Assembly (NCBI GenBank): GCA_022791875.1
Contig: JAAVZX010000019.1
Location: 62,001 to 126,000 of the forward strand
Direction of reading: 5' to 3'
DNA length: 64,000 nt
Source of the DNA: Oscillibacter sp.
GTDB taxonomy: Bacteria; Bacillota; Clostridia; Oscillospirales; Oscillospiraceae
Below are positions 34,477 through 42,894 of this stretch, one piece after another. The notes beneath the pieces are model-generated. The model made no database searches, was not told where the DNA came from, and was given only the letters and a program-made list of their open reading frames with translations. Positions within the stretch are counted from its first letter, which is position 1; each line of letters opens with the position of its first letter. The translations under genes and the position numbers were made by a program.

Positions 34477-35244
34477 ATGGCAAAGGAACAGGTTTCCAGC
34501 ATCCTGCGGGCCCTGCAAATTCTGGAGTGCTTCGCCGACGCGGGGACGGAGTGGACCCTGAAGGCCCTGGTCCAGCACCTGAACCTCCCCACCACCACTG
34601 TCTACAGGCAGGTTTCCACCCTCACGGAGCGCCAGTATCTGGTGCAGGACCCCGTGCGCAAGAGCTACCGGGTGGGGCCCCGGCTTTTGCAGCTCTCCAG
34701 CGCCGTCGTCGGACAGTCGGACCTCAGAAGGACCGCCAGGCCCGAGCTGGAGAAGCTCAGCGACACCGTCCGGGAGACCATCAACCTCAGCGCCCTCCTG
34801 GAGCACGACATTTACTATCTTGACAAGGTGGAAACCCACCGCTCCATCGTCTGCAACACCCAGGTGGGCACCCGCGCCCCCGCCTACGCCACCAGCTGCG
34901 GAAAAATCCTCCTGGCCTTCCAGACGGAAGAATACCTGGAGGAATACTTTCAATGGATGGCCCACAGCGCCTATTCCCTCACCGAACGCACCGTCACCGA
35001 CCCCGCCCGCCTCCGCGACGAGCTCCGCCGCGCCCACCTCAACGGCTGCGCCATCGACGACGGCGAAATCGAAGCCGGACTCATCTGCATCGCCGCCCCC
35101 ATCTGGGACGCCTCCCAAAAAGTAACCGCCGCCGTCAGCATCTCCGGCCCGGACTACCGCATGGCCGAGGACCAAACGCTCATGATGGACGCTGTGCGGT
35201 TGGCCGCTGGGAATATCTCGAGGCTGCTGGGGTTCCGCCCCTGA
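34477..35244 (+). CDS. IclR-family transcriptional regulator
   Basis: A 255-residue protein with an N-terminal winged helix (SSILRALQILECF, then LKALVQHLNLPTTTVYRQVSTL, then SYRVGPRLLQL) and a C-terminal IclR effector-binding GAF-like domain (LSALLEHDIYYLDKVE, PAYATSCGKILLAF, GEIEAGLICIAAPIWD). ATG at 34477 follows GAGAGGAG. It is not divergently paired with a catabolic operon; fabZ is the nearest divergent gene. The target is therefore not evident. kdgR-like control of the distant eda-kdgK genes is only a possibility. Confidence 0.92.
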   Translation: MAKEQVSSILRALQILECFADAGTEWTLKALVQHLNLPTTTVYRQVSTLTERQYLVQDPVRKSYRVGPRLLQLSSAVVGQSDLRRTARPELEKLSDTVRETINLSALLEHDIYYLDKVETHRSIVCNTQVGTRAPAYATSCGKILLAFQTEEYLEEYFQWMAHSAYSLTERTVTDPARLRDELRRAHLNGCAIDDGEIEAGLICIAAPIWDASQKVTAAVSISGPDYRMAEDQTLMMDAVRLAAGNISRLLGFRP

Positions 35245-35340
35245 GGGGGCGTCCAGGGAGGCTCTGCCTCCCTGGACTCTCCGCCAGAGGGGCACGCGCC
35301 CTGCCAGCCGGGCTTCCGGCCTCTGGACTCTGGCAGATCG
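35245..35340 (+). repeat. Family A hairpin repeat, copy 7
   Basis: It begins at the iclR stop: stem CCAGGGAGGC/GCCTCCCTGG, then CCAGAGG...CCTCTGG enclosing an inserted GCCAGCCGGGCTTCCGG piece, ending CTCTGGCAGATCG. The same insert type is seen in copy 9 and near ftsY. Confidence 0.85.
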
Positions 35341-35365
35341 AGCCGTTTTTGACTGCGCAGCATGA

Positions 35366-35403
35366 CACCCGGCAAGTGCTTTTTGCTTGCCGGGTGCTTT
35401 TTT
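35366..35403 (+). terminator. Terminator after iclR
   Basis: CACCCGGCAAG (35366-35376) and CTTGCCGGGTG (35386-35396) followed by CTTTTTTTA. Its T-run ends at the converging pgsA stop. Confidence 0.9.
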
Positions 35404-35968
35404 AGGCGGAGCGGATTACGTCTTTGTTTTTGACGAAATATTCTACGCCGGAGTAAAGGGTCGTCAGGGTGATGACCCATATGCAAATCTTGTCAATCCA
35501 TTGGATCGCAAGCCACGTGGCGGGGGCGTAGGCTTCTATGTCCGGGCGGGCCTGCATGGGGCCGGTCAGGAGCATCAGAACCAGACACACCATCGTCGCC
35601 GCGGTCTTTACTTTGCCGGACCAGCCTGCGGCAATCACCCGGCCGTTGTCCGACGCTACCATCCGCAGGCCGCTGACCGCAAACTCGCGCGTGATCACGA
35701 TCATCAGCATCCACGCGGGCATTCTTCCGCATTCCACAAACCACAGCATCGCCGCCGTTACCAGAATCTTGTCAGCCAGCGGGTCCGCAAATTTGCCGAA
35801 ATCTGTGATCAAATTGTACTTTCGCGCGATTTTTCCGTCCAGAAGATCCGTAATGCTCGCTACAATGAAAATCACCAGCGCAATATAATCCGCGCCAAAA
35901 TACAGCGCCGCCATGAACACCGGCGTCAGGATAATGCGCAGCATCGTCAGCTTGTTAGGCAGGTTCAT
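35402..35968 (-). CDS. pgsA: CDP-diacylglycerol-glycerol-3-phosphate 3-phosphatidyltransferase
   Basis: PgsA makes phosphatidylglycerol phosphate for membrane lipid synthesis. The 188-residue polytopic protein has the CDP-alcohol phosphotransferase signature spread as DLLDGKIARKYNLITDFGKFADPLADK (pattern DG..AR...G...D...D) near residues 41-67, with about five hydrophobic helices. It overlaps the preceding Cdd1-like gene by 14 bases, implying coupling with the rimO transcript. The rimO-pgsA linkage is common in Clostridia. Confidence 0.95.
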   Translation of the reverse strand: MNLPNKLTMLRIILTPVFMAALYFGADYIALVIFIVASITDLLDGKIARKYNLITDFGKFADPLADKILVTAAMLWFVECGRMPAWMLMIVITREFAVSGLRMVASDNGRVIAAGWSGKVKTAATMVCLVLMLLTGPMQARPDIEAYAPATWLAIQWIDKICIWVITLTTLYSGVEYFVKNKDVIRSA

Positions 35969-36257
35969 CTTGTCCCTCCTCCGGGTATGCCTTGTCCTTC
36001 CAGTACCACCATTTCAGCTTTTCCGCCTCCCGCGCCTCCGGCGCACGGTCCGCGTAGTACACCGCCGTCCGCCATACGTACAGCGCACAGCGATCCTCCT
36101 GATAGCCCTTCATCAGGCATTCCCGGCAGTACAATTTCTCTGGATTCCGGCCTTTCAAATCTGATACTTCCTTGATCCCAAGGGCCTCCATCACCACGGC
36201 GATCCGATCCCCTATGCCCGGAATCTCCGTCAGGGGGCTCTTCCCTTTCCCGCTCAT
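35955..36257 (-). CDS. Helix-hairpin-helix protein, Cdd1 (pathogenicity locus) family
   Basis: A 100-residue protein with an N-terminal helix-hairpin-helix (LTEIPGIGDRIAVVMEALGIKEVSDLKG). The Cdd1-family core follows: PEKLYCRECLMKGYQEDRCALYVWRTAVYYA, with its conserved Cys pair. The C-terminus WWYWKDKAYPEE completes it. The family is named from the region beside the C. difficile pathogenicity locus; DNA binding is inferred from the HhH motif. It overlaps rimO (4 bases) and pgsA (14 bases), so it is translationally coupled on both sides. Confidence 0.88.
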   Translation of the reverse strand: MSGKGKSPLTEIPGIGDRIAVVMEALGIKEVSDLKGRNPEKLYCRECLMKGYQEDRCALYVWRTAVYYADRAPEAREAEKLKWWYWKDKAYPEEGQDEPA

Positions 36258-37579
36258 TCGGCCTGCTCTCCCTTTGCCTCGCCGTCCATTACACCCGTGA
36301 GGCGCACCGTGACAAACTCGCCCGGCTTCGGGTCCGCGGCGGACTCGAAATAGATCCGCCCGTCGATGTCCGGAGACTCCGCGTAGCTTCTCCCGTAGTA
36401 CATCTGCGCCTGGGCGTCGAAGCCCTCGCAGAGGACTTCCCGCTCCTCACCCAGGATAGACTCGTTATAGGCGTCGATAACGTCCGACTGCATATCCACC
36501 AGCATTTCCGCGCGGCGGCGGGTTTCTTCCTCGTCCACATGCTCCATCTGAGCGGCCCTCGTGCCGTCCTCTGGGGAGAACGGAAACACGCCTGCACGCT
36601 CAATCTTTACCTCACGCAGGAAATTGCAAAGCTCCTCAAACTCCGCCTCTCCCTCACCGGGAAGTCCCGTGATCAGGCTGGTGCGCAGGACCAATCCCGG
36701 TATCTTCTCACGCAGAGTTTTGAACAGCTTCCGCAGAGATTCCTTCGTGTCGCGGCGGTTCATGGCATGTAATATCTTGTCATTGCAGTGCTGGATCGGG
36801 ATGTCCAGATAGGGCAGAATCTTCGGCTCAGACGCAATCGTGTCGATCAGCTCGTCCGTGATTTCGTCGGGGTAGAGATAGTGGAGGCGAATCCAGTGGA
36901 AGTCCAGTTGGCACAGGCCGCGCAGGAGGGACGCAAGCTGATGTTCCCCGTTCAGGTCCGTGCCGTAGCGGGTGATGTCCTGGGCAATCACCAGCAGTTC
37001 CTTCGTGCCCGCTTCCGCCAGCTCCGCCGCCTCGGTGAGAAGCTCCTCCATGGGGCGGCTCCGGTACTTGCCCCGCAGGGACGGGATCACGCAGTAGGCA
37101 CAGTGGTTGTCACAGCCCTCGGCAATCCGCAGGTAGGCGTACCAGGGGGGCGTGGAGAGAATGCGGGGGCCGCTCTGGTTGGCGGTATGAATGTTCCCCA
37201 GGCGGCAGGGGCGGGTATCGCCCTCCATCACCTCCGTGATGGCCTCGACGATTTCCCCATAGCTGCCCGTGCCCAGGATGCCGTCTATCTCGGGAAGCTC
37301 CTCCAGAACGTCGGCTTTGTAGCGCTGGGCCATGCAGCCCGTGACCAGAATCTTTTCCAGCTCCCCGGACGCCTTGAGGGCGGCAAGCTCCAGAATATGC
37401 TCAATGGCCTCCCCGCAGGCGGAGACCAGGAAGCCGCAGGTGTTCACCACGGCCACATCGGCCCCGGCGGGGTCCGTCTGGACCTCGTGGCCCGCGGCCT
37501 GGACCAGCGCCATCATCTGCTCGCAGTTCACCTGGTTCTTCGCACAGCCCAGGGAGATAAACGCAACTTTATAGCTCAT
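36254..37579 (-). CDS. rimO: Ribosomal protein S12 methylthiotransferase RimO
   Basis: RimO is a radical-SAM enzyme that methylthiolates Asp88 of S12 (uS12). The 441-residue protein has the N-terminal MTTase domain (ISLGCAKNQVNCEQMM; VNTCGF; VTGCMAQRY: three cluster Cys) and a radical-SAM CxxxCxxC motif in AEGCDNHCAYCVIPSLRGKYRSR. A TRAM domain (EVLCEGFDAQAQMYYGRSYAESPDIDG) closes it. ATG at 37579 overlaps the stop of the upstream XRE regulator by 4 bases (ATGA), so regulator and enzyme share one mRNA. Confidence 0.96.
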   Translation of the reverse strand: MSYKVAFISLGCAKNQVNCEQMMALVQAAGHEVQTDPAGADVAVVNTCGFLVSACGEAIEHILELAALKASGELEKILVTGCMAQRYKADVLEELPEIDGILGTGSYGEIVEAITEVMEGDTRPCRLGNIHTANQSGPRILSTPPWYAYLRIAEGCDNHCAYCVIPSLRGKYRSRPMEELLTEAAELAEAGTKELLVIAQDITRYGTDLNGEHQLASLLRGLCQLDFHWIRLHYLYPDEITDELIDTIASEPKILPYLDIPIQHCNDKILHAMNRRDTKESLRKLFKTLREKIPGLVLRTSLITGLPGEGEAEFEELCNFLREVKIERAGVFPFSPEDGTRAAQMEHVDEEETRRRAEMLVDMQSDVIDAYNESILGEEREVLCEGFDAQAQMYYGRSYAESPDIDGRIYFESAADPKPGEFVTVRLTGVMDGEAKGEQAE

Positions 37580-37839
37580 ACTTCCTCTTCCTCTTCCTCT
37601 CCCAGCGGTCCGCCCCGCCATGTGGGGTCGTCAGTGATGCCTAGCAAATAGTCGGTGGAGACGTGGAAAAACTCTGCCAGGAGGACCAGCTTATCTATGG
37701 TTGTACTGCGCCCGCCACTCTCCAACATACTGATGGATTTGTGGGTTAGTCCCAGGATATCCCCCAGTTCCTGTTGTGTCAAGTGGGCTTCTTTACGCAG
37801 TTGGTAAACTCTTTCTTTTAATAAAATAGTAGTTTTCAT
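37576..37839 (-). CDS. XRE-family transcriptional regulator
   Basis: An 87-residue regulator with one HTH_3 domain: RVYQLRKEAHLTQQELGDILGLTHKSISMLESGGRSTTIDKLVLLAEFFHVSTDYLLGITDD, then an acidic tail EEEEEEV. It is transcribed divergently from the DUF6809 gene; the shared region carries a 13-bp inverted repeat around the divergent gene's -10, the expected position for repression. Its stop overlaps the rimO start, so autoregulation would also affect rimO, the Cdd1 gene and pgsA if no internal promoter exists. Confidence 0.9.
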   Translation of the reverse strand: MKTTILLKERVYQLRKEAHLTQQELGDILGLTHKSISMLESGGRSTTIDKLVLLAEFFHVSTDYLLGITDDPTWRGGPLGEEEEEEV

Positions 37840-37849
37840 AAAAAACCCC

Positions 37850-37893
37850 TTGACTTGTTCCTTAAAGTGGAGTATAATCTACTTAAAGGAACA
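37850..37893 (+). promoter_or_regulatory. Promoter and inverted-repeat operator of the DUF6809 gene
   Basis: TTGACT (37850-37855), 17 bases, TATAAT (37873-37878). The arms TGTTCCTTAAAGT (37856-37868) and ACTTAAAGGAACA (37881-37893) are complementary at 12 of 13 positions and enclose the -10. A bound XRE dimer would block RNA polymerase. Confidence 0.88.
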
Positions 37894-37915
37894 TTTTTAT
37901 TAGGAGGGTTTCAAT

Positions 37916-38167
37916 ATGTCTAGCATTCTAAACGCAATTTACCACGACGATCCAGTGTCCCAAGCGGTGATATGCAATTTAGACGAGCCAAGGACCCCGG
38001 AGGAACGGCGAATTGTGAACCAGCTTCGAGCGGTCCACGACGAAAAGGTAGCGGACGCGATCAAGGAAACCGCCGAACTTCTTGCGGACGCGCAGGCAGA
38101 GCGCGCCTTCTACACCGGCGCCCGCTTCGGAATGCAGCTGGCCATAGAACTGCTGGAATCCTGCTGA
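37916..38167 (+). CDS. Small DUF6809-like protein
   Basis: An 83-residue, mostly helical acidic protein. The start SSILNAIYHDD, a middle long helix (VHDEKVADAIKETAELLADAQ) and the end AFYTGARFGMQLAIELL match the layout I recall for DUF6809, a Clostridial family of unknown function often beside XRE regulators. ATG at 37916 follows TAGGAGGG. It is the apparent primary target of the divergent repressor. The gene ends at a GGGACCTGTTT hairpin belonging to a family B element. Confidence 0.7.
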   Translation: MSSILNAIYHDDPVSQAVICNLDEPRTPEERRIVNQLRAVHDEKVADAIKETAELLADAQAERAFYTGARFGMQLAIELLESC

Positions 38168-38183
38168 CCCCGCCCCCACATCC

Positions 38184-38324
38184 GGGACCTGTTTTCTCCC
38201 CAGAGGAAACAGGTCCCCGCACCGCACTAAGTTGCCGTCGCACACGCCCCCGACCCCCACCCAGCCGAAGAGCGAGTTAAAAAGTTCTTTTTTGCTTACT
38301 TTTTTCTTTCAAGAAAAAAGTAAG
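38184..38324 (-). repeat. Family B two-hairpin element, copy 3 (3' of recX)
   Basis: In recX sense: hairpin 1 CTTACTTTTTTCTTG/CAAGAAAAAAGTAAG-type (38295-38324), AAAAGAACTTTTTAAC, spacer, then hairpin 2 with perfect arms GGGACCTGTTT/AAACAGGTCCC (38184-38217). Hairpin 1 ends differ from other copies (GTAAG/CTTAC) but stay paired. Confidence 0.85.
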
Positions 38325-38922
38325 TTACGCACCCTCAAATCTCCCCCAAGCCTCCTTGATATCCCCCCAGCCATACCCCCGCCGGAGCAGCGCGTTAGAA
38401 ATCCGGCGTTTTTCTTTTTCGTCGGGCAGAGTGCCGCGGAGTTTTTTGGAGATATATGCGTCGATTTGGGAGGCGTTTTCGGGGAGGTCGGTGAGGGCGT
38501 CTTCCCAGAGGTCTTTGGGGATGCCTTTTTCGTAGAGTTTTTCTTTGATTCTGGCGGGGCCGTAGCCTTTGGCGCTGTAGTGGCGGGCCAGGGCGGCGGC
38601 GTATTCGGCGTCGTTTAGGGCGCCTATGGCTTCCAGCCATTCGGAGGCGTAGCGGGCTTCGGCGGGGCTGGCGCCTTTCTCCTGGAGCTTGCGCTCCAGA
38701 TCGCGGCGGGACATGGGGCGCTTGTTGATCAGATCCGCAGCGGCGGCTCTGGTGTTGGAGACGCCTGCGGCGTCTTTCAGTTTTGTCAGGGCTTCCTCCT
38801 CTAAGTCGTCGTCCTGGTGGAGGCCAAAGTCTAAGAGTTCTTGCTCCGTGATTTTCAGGCAGGCTCCGTCTTCCAGGAAAACTAAGATCCTTCCCTTCTT
38901 GTGGCGGGAGGGTTCTATGCGA

Positions 38923-38933
<11 letters not shown>
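38325..38933 (-). CDS. recX: Regulatory protein RecX
   Basis: RecX restrains RecA filament growth. The 202-residue protein shows the three-helix RecX repeats: [67 protein letters not shown] and [22 protein letters not shown] at 38933 lies inside the last codons of recA (11-base overlap), indicating translational coupling at low level. Its stop is followed immediately by a family B element. Confidence 0.94.
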
Positions 38934-40068
<1,135 letters not shown>

Positions 40069-40096
40069 GTGTTGTCCTTCTTCCTTTTGTTTTTTG

Positions 40097-40174
40097 TGCC
40101 TCCGACGGCCAGAGGGCTTTGCCCTCTGGACTCCCACCAGGGAGGCGTGCGCCTCCCTGGACCCTGGCAGATCG
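40097..40174 (+). repeat. Family A hairpin repeat, copy 8
   Basis: A compact copy: GCCTCCGACGGCC, stems CCAGAGGGC/GCCCTCTGG and CCAGGGAGGC/GCCTCCCTGG, ending CCTGGCAGATCG. It is antisense to pspC and fills the pspC-recA gap. Confidence 0.9.
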
Positions 40175-40199
40175 GGTCCTTTATTGGGGCTTTGTGGGT

Positions 40200-40388
40200 T
40201 TAATAGGGCTTGCGGGGGATGATGAGGGCGCAGAGGATGTAGGCCACGATGCCGCTGGCGCCTGCAAAGGTGAAGATTACCCAGGCTAGACGGACAATGG
40301 TGGGGTCGATGTTGAAATACTCCGCTATGCCGCCGCAGACGCCGTCTACTACCTTGCCCTCGTTGATTTTATACAGTCTTTTGTCCAT
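40200..40388 (-). CDS. PspC-domain small membrane protein
   Basis: A 62-residue PspC protein: [37 protein letters not shown], followed by one or two membrane segments ([19 protein letters not shown]). Stand-alone PspC proteins are common in Firmicutes and linked loosely to envelope stress. It lies between prmC and recA on the same strand. Confidence 0.93.
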   Translation of the reverse strand: MDKRLYKINEGKVVDGVCGGIAEYFNIDPTIVRLAWVIFTFAGASGIVAYILCALIIPRKPY

Positions 40389-40406
40389 GCGTCTCTCCTT
40401 TTCGCG

Positions 40407-41273
40407 TTACAATTCTGTCAGTAAGGTGCCAAATACTACCCGCGGAATGCCGCGGTGATCCTCAATTACCTGAATGTCACCAAAGCCTTGGCTGCGCATG
40501 ATCCGAAGCACGCTGTCCGCCTGGCCGATGCCTACCTCAAAATAGAGACGGCCTCCGGGGAGCAGGGCTTCCTTCCATAGGGCCGATATGCTGCGGTAGA
40601 AGTCCAGACCGTCCGCGCCGCCGTCCAGAGCCATGCGGGGCTCGTAGTCCCGGACGGAGATGTCCAGGCCGGGGATGTCGCCCGTGGGGATGTACGGGGG
40701 GTTGCTGACGATGCACTGGAATTCTCCCAGGGTCCGGTCCGGCTTCTGGAGGGCGTCGGCCTGAATGGGGACCGCGCGGCCTGAGAGGCCGTTGCGGCGG
40801 ATGTTCTGACGGCAGATTTTTAACGCGCCGTCGGCGCATTCCCCCAGGACCACCCGGCTCTCCGGAGCCTGCGCCGCAACGGCTAAGCCTACGCACCCGC
40901 TTCCCGCGCACAGGTCCAGGACCCGGCAGGCCCCCTGGTTCCGGACGTAGACGATGGCCTGCTCCGCCAGGACCTCCGTGTCCGCCCGGGGGATCAGGAC
41001 TTCCCGGGAAATGTCCAGGGGCATTCCGTAGAACTCCCACTCGCCGATAAGATAGGCCACCGGCTCCCCCGCCAGGCGACGGCGTAGCAGCTCCCGAACC
41101 TGGGCCTCCAGCTTTGGGGAGGCGTACAGGCGGCTGTCCCGGACCAGCTCTTCCCGGGTCTTGCCTGTGCCGAAGCAGACCAGCTCCCGGGCCTCCAGGG
41201 TCGCCGCGTCTACCCCGTGCCCACGCAGGATTTGGCGGATGTTCAGGTATAAGTCGTTGTATGTGATCGCCAA
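40407..41273 (-). CDS. prmC: Release factor glutamine N5-methyltransferase
   Basis: PrmC methylates the GGQ glutamine of RF1/RF2. The 288-residue protein has an N-terminal helical domain (LEARELVCFGTGKTREEL), SAM motif I VLDLCAGSGCVGLA and the NPPY active site (QCIVSNPPYIPTGD). Start is TTG at 41273 with AGAGGTGAATC upstream. It follows the DUF1385 and hypothetical genes, part of the usual DUF1385-prmC cluster of Clostridia; prfA is not present here. Confidence 0.95.
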   Translation of the reverse strand: MAITYNDLYLNIRQILRGHGVDAATLEARELVCFGTGKTREELVRDSRLYASPKLEAQVRELLRRRLAGEPVAYLIGEWEFYGMPLDISREVLIPRADTEVLAEQAIVYVRNQGACRVLDLCAGSGCVGLAVAAQAPESRVVLGECADGALKICRQNIRRNGLSGRAVPIQADALQKPDRTLGEFQCIVSNPPYIPTGDIPGLDISVRDYEPRMALDGGADGLDFYRSISALWKEALLPGGRLYFEVGIGQADSVLRIMRSQGFGDIQVIEDHRGIPRVVFGTLLTEL

Positions 41274-41317
41274 GGGGATTCACCTCTTTTGTGTTCAGGG
41301 ATGGGGGTGCCGGGGGC

Positions 41318-41764
41318 TCAGCCGTCCGCGTTCTTTTGGCTCTCCGCTATGGCGAGTCCGTAGGCGTACAGGCCGTCCTCCGGGCCGTTTTGCAGGCGCT
41401 TCAATGCCCGTTGGACGGGCCAGACCAGGGAGCCGTCCGGCAGGCGCACGGCGATGTTCAGCTCGCCCATGGGGTCGGCGTCGTCCGTCTCCCAGACGCC
41501 GCCCAGCTTTTCCACGAAGACCCGGCCCATGTAGCTGCCCACGGCGAAGAGCTTGCTTCCGGGCTTCCCGTCGGCCAGCAGGCCGCCGGGGCGGGACTGC
41601 TCGTCAAAAAAGCGGTCCAGTTCCCGGAAGCTCTCAATGGTGTCGTCCAGGAAATAGCCGGAGTTCCTCATGTTTGCCACAAGCCAGCCCGCCGCCTTTG
41701 GAATGTCCTCCAGAAGCGTCGGCGGCTGGGGCTTCGGCTTTTTGAAACGGTCAAGCAGTCCCAT
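41318..41764 (-). CDS. Hypothetical protein between DUF1385 and prmC
   Basis: A 148-residue soluble protein beginning MGLLDRFKKPKPQPPTLLED, then helices (AAGWLVANMRNSGYFLDDTIESFRELDRFFDEQ). A beta-rich segment with KLFAVGSYMGRVFVEKLGG and WVQRALKRLQNG-like WPVQRALKRLQNGPED follows. I recognise no named domain. The order resembles small DUF3806-type proteins (an SSYLGEVI-like strand and VFPxxRVxKRL block), which is only a suggestion. ATG at 41764 follows AGGAGTCCG; it begins 12 bases after the DUF1385 stop. Confidence 0.65.
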   Translation of the reverse strand: MGLLDRFKKPKPQPPTLLEDIPKAAGWLVANMRNSGYFLDDTIESFRELDRFFDEQSRPGGLLADGKPGSKLFAVGSYMGRVFVEKLGGVWETDDADPMGELNIAVRLPDGSLVWPVQRALKRLQNGPEDGLYAYGLAIAESQKNADG

Positions 41765-41776
41765 CGGACTCCTCCT

Positions 41777-42745
41777 TTACCACTCATCCTTCCCCTTCTC
41801 CGAGGGCAGAACCAGCTCCAGGGCGCGGATGGCGCACTCAATCATGCTGTCGTCCGGCTCGTTGGTGGTGAAGTTCTGCATCCAGAGGCCGGGGGCTGTC
41901 AGGATTTTCGCCAAAGCGTTCTCCTGGACGTGCCGCCCCACCCAGCGGTTGAACTCGTAGGTCACGCCCACCACCAGGGGCAGGAGCAGCAGGTGCGCCG
42001 CCGTCCGCAGCCAGGTGTTGGTCACGGGCCAGATGCCGAAGACGACGCTGGAGAAGAGAATCGAGACGCAGATGACCACGAAGAGGAAGCTGGTGCCGCA
42101 GCGGGGATGGTGCCGGGGCTGGACGCGGACGTTCTCAACCGTCAGGGGCAGGCCCGCCTCGTAGCAGAAAATCGTCTTGTGCTCTGCGCCGTGGTACTGG
42201 AAAACGCGGTAGATATCCTTCTGTCTGGAGCAGAAAATGAGATAGAGCATAAAGATGAAAATTTTCAGAATGCCCTCGATCAGGTTCCGGCCCCACATGG
42301 GGAAATCGGGGAAAAAGTGGAGGATGCCGCCGGTGAGGAAGGTGGGCAGGACCATGAAGAGGAAGACGGACATGCCTACGCCCAGTACCACCGCAAAGGC
42401 CACGATGGCGCTCTCCAGCTTCTTGCTGGACAGGTGCTTCTCAAGCCACAGCTCGAATTTGGAAGGTTCGGCAACCTCTTCGTCGGGGTAGAAGTCCGCG
42501 GAGTACATGAGGGCCTTGACGCCGTTGACCATAGAGTCCAGGAAGTTGACGGTCCCGCGGATCAGGGGCACGCCCAAAATAGGGTAACGGTCCTTGATGA
42601 ACCGGAGTTCCTCGACCTTTTCGACCAGGTTCTTCTCCTGGTCCCGGACGACAATCGCCTGCTTTTCAGGCCCACGCATCAGAATGCCCTCGATCAGGGC
42701 CTGTCCGCCGATACTTGTACGAAACGTGCTCTTATTTTCTGACAT
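41777..42745 (-). CDS. DUF1385 membrane protein (YqhQ-like)
   Basis: A 322-residue DUF1385 protein: FRTSIGGQALIEGILMRGPEKQAIVVRD at the N-terminus, then several membrane helices (SAIVAFAVVLGVGMSVFLFMVLP; LIEGILKIFIFMLYLIF). The conserved YRVFQYHGAEHKTIFCYEAG (His-rich, possibly metal-binding) and HPRCGTSFLFVVICVSIL follow. The family is widespread in Firmicutes, and its function is not established. It heads the hypothetical-prmC-pspC-recA-recX row on the minus strand. Confidence 0.93.
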   Translation of the reverse strand: MSENKSTFRTSIGGQALIEGILMRGPEKQAIVVRDQEKNLVEKVEELRFIKDRYPILGVPLIRGTVNFLDSMVNGVKALMYSADFYPDEEVAEPSKFELWLEKHLSSKKLESAIVAFAVVLGVGMSVFLFMVLPTFLTGGILHFFPDFPMWGRNLIEGILKIFIFMLYLIFCSRQKDIYRVFQYHGAEHKTIFCYEAGLPLTVENVRVQPRHHPRCGTSFLFVVICVSILFSSVVFGIWPVTNTWLRTAAHLLLLPLVVGVTYEFNRWVGRHVQENALAKILTAPGLWMQNFTTNEPDDSMIECAIRALELVLPSEKGKDEW

Positions 42746-42790
42746 GAAGTTTCCTTTCTATTGCTAAGTGTATCATAAAAAGCGCCCGTT

Positions 42791-42894
42791 AGCGGGGTCC
42801 AGGCCGGAAGCCCGGCTGGCAGGGAAACTGTTTCCCCTGGTAGGGTCCAGGGACAAAGTCCCTGGTGGTGTCCAGGGGCAAAGCCCCTGGAAGC
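42791..42894 (-). repeat. Family A hairpin repeat, copy 9 (divergent, three stems)
   Basis: It follows the histidine kinase stop with stems CCAGGGGC/GCCCCTGG, CCAGGGAC/GTCCCTGG-like and CCAGGGGAAAC/GTTTCCCTGG, plus the GCCAGCCGGGCTTCCGG insert. The terminal GATC is lost (ends CCCGCTAACG). Confidence 0.75.
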
